From positions 112,804 through 176,803 of the forward strand of contig PUQB01000014.1 in the NCBI GenBank assembly GCA_003024785.1: a stretch of 64,000 nt of DNA, read 5' to 3'. Shown here in pieces: positions 55,292-64,000 of the stretch. This stretch comes from Selaginella tamariscina (taxonomy: Eukaryota; Streptophyta; Lycopodiopsida; Selaginellales; Selaginellaceae). Position numbers and translations under genes: made by a program. The notes below the pieces were generated by a model, which saw nothing but the letters and a program-made list of their open reading frames with translations, made no database searches and was not told where the DNA came from. Every line of letters starts with the position of its first letter. Position 1 is the stretch's first letter.

Positions 55292-56790
55292 TTCCTTTTA
55301 TGTTAAAGGAGCGTTAGTGTTTGGGTTAATAATGATCAATCAATTGAAAATGATGTCTACCATTTCAGTTGGATGGTGCTTAATGTTGCTTTGAGAGTCA
55401 AAACAAATCAGTTTTGCACCTTCTTCAACATGGATTCCTTAAATTCATAAGATGTACATGGAAGAATATAATGATTATGTTGACCAATGTGGATGAATAG
55501 CCTCATCATGTTGGGTATTGAAAGAAACTACAATGTATTGTACAACATCATAGACCCAAAGGCATTCCACAATATTTGCACCTTAATTTTCCATGGTTAG
55601 GATTGAGTTGTCTTACAGATGGTTTGCACTGCAATGTGTAATTCTAGAACTGCTAGTTGGTTCCAACCTTCATATCTAAATAAGGACAATTGACACTGTT
55701 ACATAAAAGATATCCTCGTCAATATTCGCACACCCACTCATAAACATGATAAGAACAAGTATGAGGACACATGGACGAACAATTTATAGATCATCTATGG
55801 ACAAAATAGAGATGTAGATGAAGAAGATGAGGATGATGGAGACAACTTGGAAGATGATATGAGGATTGCCAGCATAGCAGGAAATAACAGATATATTCAC
55901 CAATCCTCATCCGACAGGGAGTTTTGAACATCATAGTGACACAACCATAGAAGGACGTCGACTAATCTAGAACTTCTCTACTCCCTAGAGGTAACTACTA
56001 TATAACTTACCTTGTCAATGTGAGAACAAACCTGAAAGACTATGGGAAGCCGGATCATAGTGTACAGAGGAGATTCAAGGAGGTACTCGCTCTGGCAGAT
56101 AACCTTGTCAAAAAGTATATGGGTTACTTTGTCCCCTGCCGACCCAACAAGAGTATTGTGGACAGCTAGATCATGAACAAGCAACACCATGTCAGAGGGA
56201 AGATTGAGAAGTACCTAAGAAGACTTTCTAGCCACCCAATTTTGTGGAAGAGCAAGGAGTTACAAGTGTTCTTGACTTGCAAGGGGAAGCTACCACTTGC
56301 TCCCACTCTTGATGTTGCATCTTGGATGCTAGACTAGGCTGCTGGGCACTTCCTCCCATCCAATACCACTCGACAATACATCGTGTTTTGGATACAAGGA
56401 GCAGCAACAATTTGTTCACCACTACATTAGTTATGGTGCATTGTTGACGGATCACATGCCATGTGTTCTTGGCTCTAGTAGATCTCATTGCACACCTCTT
56501 GATTGCTAAGACATTCTAGCTAAGTTCGTTCTTTTTCTTTGTCAATTGAGTTTTATTATGGAATTTGACTATTTACTTTTGAGGAGCAGCAATGACTAAG
56601 TGATGAACTTATAAGATTTTGACATTCGTAACTACACTCATAACTACACTCAAGACATACATTTGTAACTACACTCATGGGTTGCATGGTGGATGGAGAG
56701 GAAACGACATTGGAGTTGGCATAGTTACAAGTAAGCTTAACATTAGATTATTTTATATGGTTAGTAATTTTCTCTATTGTAGGGAACTTT
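55292..56790. other. Weakly coding-like DNA, no identifiable gene
   Basis: Base composition is closer to genes than the AT desert, and several short frames stay open (for example - strand 56228-56488), but none carries a motif I know. It could be the worn body of a DNA transposon or retroelement. No terminal repeats were found. Confidence 0.35.
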
Positions 56791-56794
56791 GAAT

Positions 56795-57342
56795 TAGCAA
56801 TCCCTCGTCCCTAATGTCAATCTCGCTGAGTCAAGACACTCGAGATGGAAATGTTATGCTAGAGCACCAATGGAAAAGGCTAAACATCATGGATGCTACC
56901 AAGCTTGACCTCGTTGATGCTTGTATGCAATGTGCCAATATGCAACCTCTATGAGCTGGCATTTAGGTAGTTGGCCATTTTCGTAGACCTATTAACTAGA
57001 TGTGCTAGTAAGACACCTATATCCACTAGGAAAGTTGTGCCTCTAGTCAAGGAGGCCTCTTTAGAAATTGTAATGAAAAGTTCATATTTCAGTTACACTT
57101 GTTTCATCTTGCATATCAAGAGGACGGCTTGGACAAGAGATGCACAATCACCATATTCTAATATCCTAAATGCAATTGCAACATGTTTGTCACGTTTTCG
57201 AGGCATGGATACGCCCTATGCAGACACATGTACTATGTCATGTGTAAGGTCTCAAGCAGAGAAGGACGTTTTCATTCACCACTTAATGCTCTCGGAGTAT
57301 GAGGTTAACATTATGTTCTCTCACGTTGCGCTTGGAAGTTAA
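56795..57342 (+). pseudogene. Unrecognised coding-like segment
   Basis: A frame at about 56,800-56,955 reads SISLSQDTRDGNVMLEHQWK, RLNIMDATKLDLVDACMQCA with a stop after NMQPL. After a short gap the ORF 56971-57342 follows (MAIFVDLLTRCASKTPISTR, ... VRSQAEKDVFIHHLMLSEYE). The residue mix looks like real protein, but I recognise no family. Transposon origin is possible. Confidence 0.3.
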
Positions 57343-57471
57343 TAACACATGTTCCATGTTTCCTTGTTTTTTGTAAAAGGAACTCTACTATGGTAATGAA
57401 AAGTTCATATTTCAATTGCTGGTAGCTAAACACAACTACTATGCATGATTCAAAGCCATTGTTCATGCCTA

Positions 57472-57765
57472 TATGACTCTCTATCTCTATCAACATTCAA
57501 TCACATGTCCTTGGCATTAAGGACATCTGCAATTATTTAAAGCGCAGGTCCGTCCAGTCCAGTTCGGGGAAGTGTAATATAGATGTTTTTTAGAGTGCTT
57601 TAAGATACGACTCCGTCCTTGGTGCCAAGGACGGACTTGGTCTATGGAACTGTAAGCTTATTCACTCCTTTATGACTCTCTGTTTGTATCAACATTAAAA
57701 CACACGTCCTCGGCACTGAGGACATCTATAATTATTTAAAGCAAGTATAATAGGGCCGTCCACAC
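57472..57765. repeat. ~90-bp direct repeat about 200 bp apart
   Basis: TATGACTCTCTATCTCTATC followed by AACATTCAATCACATGTCC and GGACATCTGCAATTATTTAAAGC at 57472-57555 is repeated in diverged form at 57671-57765. Both copies end near GTCCGTCC/GCCGTCC. They may be terminal parts of a small transposon. Confidence 0.6.
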
Positions 57766-57948
57766 CAACCCGTAAACTCCATAAAATAAGATTTTTTTTG
57801 TTTAAAACGAGTCCGCACCAACCAATAAACCCATAAAATTTACAGGTGCCCTTAAACTTTGGAATCTTATTTTTTAGTGTGAGTCTGCACCGTCCCGTAA
57901 AGTATGGGGCTTATGGGGAATATTTTTGGTATATACTCCATTTTTCAC

Positions 57949-57984
57949 ATAAATCTTATGGGTCCTCAGGAGGACCCATAAGAT
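57949..57984. repeat. Perfect 17-bp-arm palindrome
   Basis: AAATCTTATGGGTCCTC, two bases, then its exact reverse complement. The surrounding 57,760-57,980 repeats motifs such as CACCAACCCGTAAAC, CACCAACCAATAAAC and CACCGTCCCGTAAAG, suggesting a small foldback element. Confidence 0.85.
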
Positions 57985-58239
57985 TTACAGGAGGATGACA
58001 TGGCACTGTCTCATTTAAAATTTTAAGGTTTTTTGGCGACAAAGTTTAAGACAAAAATCATGGAGGAAGAAAGGAGGGTGAGGCTTTTGAGAGGGTGATG
58101 CAAGAGGACAGCCCATTGGATTCTCATTCATGGTAATGTCATTTGCCCTTTTAACATTAGATTTGTCTTCTTTTCCTAATGTCTTTTGACTTCCCACTTC
58201 TTAGCTTTCTTGGTGTATTAGAGTAATTTGTTAAACATT

Positions 58240-60110
58240 CAATTATTGTCCAACCTAATCCATTTATGAATCTCTAACCATAGTCCCTTTCAGTACCACA
58301 TCTTCTTGGTGAGGTCGACCGACAAATCCCTTAATCGAGTGATATACCCCAACATGCGAACTATGTATTTGTCGATCAATCCCCTACTTTTTACTTCAAG
58401 TTAGCTAGCTTATGATTTACTTCCTCCTTGCTCTTCTTCTCCCGAAAAGTGTCCAAGAATGCTCCCCAAGTGGAATCCCACCAAGCTCCTTCGTTTGACT
58501 CATGGAATCGCATTCACAATGCATGCGCCTTCTTGTTTAAGGTGCATGCTAATGCGCTCAGCTTTTTGTAGTTATCGATTACGCTTCTTAACTCATACAC
58601 CTGTTTGAACTTGTGCATGTGTTGGTCAATGTCTTCGCCAATCATTCTTCAAAATGTGGGTAAGGGCACTGTCACCATGCTCTCCTACATCCGATTGAGC
58701 ACACGAGCTAGTAAGGTTATTGGGTTCACTCCTGTGGCATCCCATTGCCCTTGGGTTTTGGTTTAGTTCCTCAGCTTCGGATGTGTTGAGGTCCATGTCT
58801 TGGTACCCCGCATGTACCGTCTTCTTCCCTTGCACACCCACCCTTCCATCTAGGGTTGGTGACGAGGATGGGCTCTTTCCGACTGTCCCTCGAGGGTCCC
58901 CTTCGTGGGACCAACATGTTTGCTAGTGTGTGGCGCTCCATGATTGGACAGTATCCCCTTGTTCAGCAGTTGTCTTGATAGGACCATGTGACCTTGCAAA
59001 ATCCCCTCGTGGTGTCATAACGATTGTAGCTGCCTAGGTAGATTCTCCTCACCCTGAGACGGTATTCTCTCGTCTCTTGGTTATCATAGCTCTATGGTAC
59101 CCTTGAAAAATTCCCTCATGTGATCAATACGGTCTCACTTGCATAGGCAGATTTCCCTCACCTTGGGATGGAATCCCTCTTCCCTAGCCCAGAGTGACCA
59201 CTGTGTGGCCCCCCTAACCGGTGCTCCTTCACAATCTGTCAACCTTTTGACGTTTAGTCACCTTCTTGTGGGTGGCCTTCCCATGTGCTATCTAGCCTGA
59301 CTGCAATCTTGATACTCATCCTAATTTGCTACGTCATCCCGATCTACTGAACTCTTGGTGCAGAGGTCTTTTCGTCGGTGGTTGGCATCCCTCCTTGTGG
59401 GGGCCTTCTAAATGAGGCTCTTCCTCTCCTCTTTCTGGGCATCCATGACTGACCTACCTTGCCCTACTAGGTGACGACAATCCTAAATTTACTACCTTGC
59501 GTCCCTCATAATGTTGGCCATGTGGGACCTCTAGCTCTCATCCATTGTCACTCCCTCCGTTGTCGTTATCACTTTGAGTTTATTGTCTCTAGCGCAGACT
59601 TCCCATGTTATGGGGTTCTTCTACATGAGGTCTCCTTCCTTTGGGGTACTCATTGAATACGAGTTTAGCTGTGTGGTGTAGGGACTCATTGTAGTGTTCA
59701 CTTTCACCTACATCGAGAGTAGGTGCCAGGCTTCCTTCATCTAGCATCCGTCTTGGAATTTTATTAGAATGTGCTAGGGGTTCTTCATACCTTTCTCTAT
59801 GACTTAGGATTGACTTTGATGGTGTTGTGTTGGGTCCTATGAGGTTGGCCATGTAGTATCTGCGTCGTGGACCCGGATTGGCCAGGCTAGGGCCAACTGT
59901 AACATTCAAGGTACTTCTCTACCCTCCGTTGGCCTCTCCAAACCAACATGACGTATTCTCCTAGCCAGTTGGAAATCACTAATCTCTAGTTGTTTGAATA
60001 AGTTAATCATGACTCTCCGATCTCTTCTTCAACAACAACTTGACTTGCTATAGTGAACTCCATCCATGTATGATAGCTATCCTTCCATGGTCACCACATA
60101 TGGTCATTAG
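58240..60110 (-). pseudogene. Possible retroelement Gag-like remnant
   Basis: On the - strand about 58,420-58,630 reads IDQHMHKFKQVYELRSVIDN, YKKLSALACTLNKKAHAL, stop, MRFHESNEGAWWDSTWGAFL, DTFREKKSKEEVNHK. Helical, charged sequence of this kind is common in LTR-element Gag. Other open pieces are at 58626-58841 and 59589-59909. No zinc knuckle, protease or RT motif is seen, so the assignment is weak. Confidence 0.3.
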
Positions 60111-60904
60111 GGACTCCGCATGCCAAATGTGGGGTGATTTTGCATGGTCTTGATGATTACCAAAACATTGTTGCCAACACCCAATCCCGGGATTCTAAGT
60201 GGGGTCCGTCCATTACTTCAAAATGTAAAGAGGAGGTGTAGTGGTGGCCTCTACTTTGACACTACGAGGGTTTGTGTACTGGTGATTGAAGCTCCCCTCC
60301 TTCGGATGTGTGGGCTTCCACTAAGGAGGAAGCAAGAGAAAGAGAGAAAGGAGGGAGACTAGGGGTGGACAACAATAGACAAAAGAGATGTATATATTAC
60401 CTCTTAGGAGTATAAGGTGGCCTCCTTTCCCAGGGCCAACTAGAGCAAGACACACAAAAAAGATGGACTAGAAGGACCCTGACCCACTACTCGTCTGCAT
60501 GCTTATATAATGGGTCGGGTGGTACTAGGACACATGCCTAGGTGGCACTCTCTTCCCTATGATTGGGTCTTGACCTACTAACTTAATGCATCTCTCCCAC
60601 ACATGATGTCCTTAGTACTATGGTGGTTGATCCAAATGATCAAATCTAGCATGTTGTTAACACCGCCTAACAGTCGTTGTTGTTGAACCGTACCTATTGT
60701 AAGCCACTTACTCTATTGTTCGGCCTCCCTTTTGAACCATCATTTGTTCGCATCTGTTGGTTGTCCGACATTGAACAAACCACCATCAACCAGTTGCTTC
60801 TATCTATGGGACTACGATGGGTTGCATTGAGGCGATGTAACAGTTTTGGTCGGGGGATGTTAGTCATTTAGGAGTCTTTAGTTATGTTTCTTTCCTTGGG
60901 GCAC

Positions 60905-61340
60905 ATAATGAGAAAAAATATTAGAATAGTATATATTATGAAAATACAGAAGTCAAATGAGAACATAGGATTATAGCTACCACCTAATACAGAGTTAGCG
61001 AAATACAGCTTATCAAGAGTTATCCATAATGAATGAGGGGTTATGTAACTAATTGGATAAAAATAAAAAGAAGTTATGATAATTGCTAATACGGGACCAT
61101 GAGTATGGGTATAAATAGACTAGAATAGGACTAGGAAGCATCCCGAGTATATTGATTATTGTACTATGTGTTATTGAGTGGACATAATATAAGCTCTCAT
61201 CTACATCGTGTTGCTTGTTTCTTTGTTCTTTAATATACTTTTTTTCTTTTTATTATGATGGGATTCGTAGTACTACTACCTGCTACATACCTATCCATCC
61301 TTACCCTATTTTGACCTTATGAAGTCTAATCACTATCTTA
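60905..61340 (+). mobile_element. Putative solo LTR
   Basis: Shares ordered blocks with 52208-52570. Contains GGTATAAATAGACTAGAATA (TATA box, about 61118), then TGGACATAATATAAGCTC, and ends near CTTATGAAGTCTAATCAC. A TAGTATATATTATGAAAA block near its start (60928) recurs at about 45370, just left of the minisatellite. No matching internal region was identified, and exact ends are uncertain. Confidence 0.5.
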
Positions 61341-63480
61341 TTATGTATTCACCTTTTTTGTTCATCCATTAGCTTAACACTAATCGCACACTTGGGAAGT
61401 TTTATAGGAGTATACATTTTGTTGGTCAAAGGTTGAAACTTGTCTCCAACCTCCTCATTCATGTTAAACTAAAAATGACACTCACATCTAAGCAAGGTAC
61501 ACATCTTATTCACAATATGAACATTATTTGTGCCCTTATCCAATTATGAGCATGGGATCTTCCATTTTTAGTATATCATGCCATCTACCCCAAAACTACA
61601 CTAATAGAAATGCAATATTAAATCCCTCTACTACTAGCTCTTCTTGATGAGCTTTCTTGCGTCGAGAGTACAATAAAAAAAAGATTCATGGATCTTGACA
61701 AATGGATTCTCTTTATCAAGTTCTTAAAAGTTCACAAAAAGGGTTCTAAGGTGGCATTTGCAAACCACATTCGTGGCACCAAGTGTAGCTCATTATATAA
61801 CCCTTGAGTCTGAGGGTTATGGCAAGATAACTTATGTTTTGAGAAATGATGTCACATGAACATGTGACACTAAGTTATATGACATATAATACAATGTCTA
61901 AGGCACGACCTTTGGGATCGTGTCATGGGTTCGACACAAAGGGGTTGAATATCTTAGCATTTTTGCTCACATTAGGGTGTTAAGCTTTGGATAGAGATGT
62001 TCTTCACGGGATTGTAACATGTCTAGGGATTGAAGCTCATTAACAAAAGCATAGCATTCACATGGTTGCGTGTTGAGGATTGTCCAAACCTAACTTAGGG
62101 GGTTTGCCTAATAGAACACTTGTGTCCACCTACAGTACACACTTATGTTCTCAAACTAAGGTATGACTTGGCCACTTAAACCCTTAAGGATGAGTGGGTC
62201 AAGGTACCCTTACCTCTTTAAAAGGGTTGTAATTTCGGATAAGGGTAATTCTTAAAAGGATAAGTTATGATCTATCATGGGGTCCCGGATTAGGGCATGA
62301 GTTTGTTTAGGTCTCTTAAGTAAAATCTTAAAGTTTGTTTAGGTTATCCTGAAGGATTACAAGGGTAATCACTCTAAACAAATTAAGATGAGACCTTCAG
62401 TCTCATGCTTACTTGGGCATTTGAGCCGAATTCTCATAGTCGTTTCAAAAGACTTAGTGTTACTCACATAATAAGACATTTTCACATTAATGTGATAATG
62501 TCAAATGTGATGATATCTTGCTACCTGCCCTAAGGGTCAAAAACTTTGACAACATACATAATACTGATTGATACATATTATTCACATACACTCCACACAC
62601 ATATTCACCACTTATATATATGACCTTGTGCGGAGATCAATGGAATGTGAACATCACTTTCACATGTGTTTATGTTCATATAGATGTATAAGGTCAAACT
62701 ATAATATCTTTGTTCATCATGATATTCTTTTGATGTGATCGATGTGAAAAGTTTGTGCATGTGTCAAGTTTGATGATTATGAGGTGATTGGATTTATGGT
62801 GTTTGTGCATATGTATAACACTATTAACTAAAATGGTCTCTCTAGAGCTATATATATATGTATATATATATATAGAAAGAATACAAATATTAATATTGAT
62901 GTATATGTACATGGATGGACCTAGAATTAATTCGAATGAAACATATGACTATGAATTGAAAAGAGGTTCGATATGTTTTCGAAAACACAAATACTATACA
63001 TCTTCACAACTTCATTTTCCTAATTTAGGGTTAATATTAATCAATTAGTCACTTACTTAAAGGTTAAGGATCAACCAGATGTGCAAATGTATATACATTG
63101 TACAAGGCATAAGGGCATCCCCAACGATATACCATAAAATCTCCATAAATCTTTGGATTATAGCCATTTATAACTATATTTATATAGTTTTTATAGAGTG
63201 GTGCACCATAAACTCATCTATTAAAAACCTTCTGTGCAAATCAAAATTGACATGGATTAAATTTGATTTCAATATTAAATTTTGTGGTAATTTTTTTTTA
63301 AAACAGAATAAAATATGTTATATTTAAGTTTGAATACCGCATATGTTAAAATATGAATACCTTAGATTTTCTTTGAACCTTTAAAAATTGTAATCTATTA
63401 AAAATATTAGAATACTTTACTATATTTTATGTTTTGTTAAGTCTTACGTGTGTGCACGTGTGAGTGCCGCCATTTTGGAG
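61341..63480. other. No supported gene
   Basis: Moderately AT-rich, non-coding in appearance. GCATAAGGGCATCCCCAACG at about 63110 resembles the ends of plant MITEs (GGGCATCTCCAACG type), but I could not pair it with a second end. A TATATATGTATATATATATA tract lies at about 62,853-62,873. Confidence 0.4.
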
Positions 63481-63521
63481 GCTTGGGGCCTAGGAGGCCT
63501 GGGCTCAAATATTCTATAATA

Positions 63522-63534
63522 TTCTAGAATATTC
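63522..63534. promoter_or_regulatory. Heat-shock-element-like motif TTCTAGAATATTC
   Basis: The sequence is a perfect three-unit nTTCnnGAAnnTTCn heat-shock element, preceded by another ATTCTATAAT half. It lies about 320 bp upstream of a Gag-like frame, in what may be an LTR. Confidence 0.4.
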
Positions 63535-63845
63535 TTTTGGGTCAGTTGTATTGGCCTCAGTAAGCAAAATTTTTTTCTAGTAAAACTGTTGTATTTCTAC
63601 CTTATTCTTTTTTATATTAGTTTAATTTATTACTCAATACACACTAGCTAAAGTTTCTTCTTCATCTTAAGCAAAGTTGCAGTTCTCAAACCACCAGCTA
63701 GGCTTGGACGTGGAGGTGTCTAAGTTGGTATTTCCTCTAGTCGAATGTTCTCTACGAGCTTGTTTGCTGCCAACTTAGAGAGTTCGAAACTCTTTTCCGT
63801 TATTATAATATTCCTTCTGAGCTCGACAATAGCTAACAACGATGA

Positions 63846-64000
63846 TCCGGTTTTGGAACCAATATCCTAGACAAGGTCACTAGGTCTACTGAGACGCTCG
63901 ATCAAAAGCTGCATGAGTCGAACACTCTTCGGTTGAATCATCATCCTGTACAAACTTCCATTAGGATAGACAAAGCAAAGTACTTCCTTACCAAGCTTCC
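63846..64000 (+). CDS. Possible start of a retroelement Gag, cut by the window end
   Basis: The frame is open from 63846 to the last base: NILDKVTRSTETLDQKLHES, NTLRLNHHPVQTSIRIDKAK, YFLTKL. The amphipathic, charged start followed by an RIDKAKYF segment is the usual layout of Gypsy-type Gag leaders. No ATG in this frame is visible. The upstream 63,420-63,840 would be LTR and leader. Confirmation needs sequence to the right. Confidence 0.35.

Overview
The window comes from the nuclear genome of a land plant. The evidence is a PLS-type pentatricopeptide (PPR) gene remnant, a cellulose-synthase-interactive (CSI) armadillo/C2 gene, a VPS26 exon, a CLSY/DRD1-type SNF2 exon, the 5' end of a nuclear 18S rRNA gene, and plant-type transposons (L1-like LINE, Copia, chromodomain Gypsy, pogo/Emigrant-like and Harbinger-like MITEs). 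Introns are very short and carry CT/GA, TG or AT tracts. That, with the PPR and kinase-like genes, would fit a seedless plant such as a lycophyte. The lineage call is a guess from style, not a demonstration.

Layout. 0-1.2 kb: decayed PPR gene (+). 2.8-3.0 kb: Emigrant-like MITE. 4.6-6.1 kb: F-box/LRR gene broken by single-base frameshifts (+). 6.35-7.63 kb: near-perfect inverted duplication of an unrecognised gene, able to form a long hairpin. 8.2-12.0 kb: tandemly amplified exon-like modules (- strand). 12.1-13 kb: GGGCATTTG repeat family. 14.2-16.5 kb: 5'-truncated LINE joined directly to nucleotide 324 of an 18S rRNA gene; 18S 5' end plus ETS/IGS follow to 18.6 kb (-). 19.7-20.8 kb: decayed unrecognised gene (-). 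21-29 kb: AT-rich desert with a stranded SNF2 exon (24.6 kb) and an 18S relic (28.4 kb).

29.2-40.3 kb: a CSI-like gene wrecked by an internal ~2.9 kb inversion (30.14-33.08 kb), a Copia element inserted in an exon with an exact 5-bp target duplication (33.63-38.13 kb), frameshifts and stop codons. 40.7-43.0 kb: convergent kinase-like gene (-) with two frameshifts. 43.2 kb: Harbinger-like MITE. 45.0 kb: VPS26 exon (-). 45.4-47.0 kb: minisatellite. 47.06-52.2 kb: decayed chromodomain Gypsy element (+). 52.7-53.4 kb: second Harbinger-like element next to a copy of its own empty site. 54.4-64 kb: mostly repeats and weakly coding segments; a possible LTR element with a heat-shock-type motif starts at the right edge.

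The main story is a decaying, repeat-rich region. The two observations most worth testing are the LINE 3' ends joined twice to the same 18S rRNA target sequence, and the intragenic inversion of the CSI gene. Many otherwise well-conserved frames are broken by single-base indels, so part of the apparent decay could be sequencing error.
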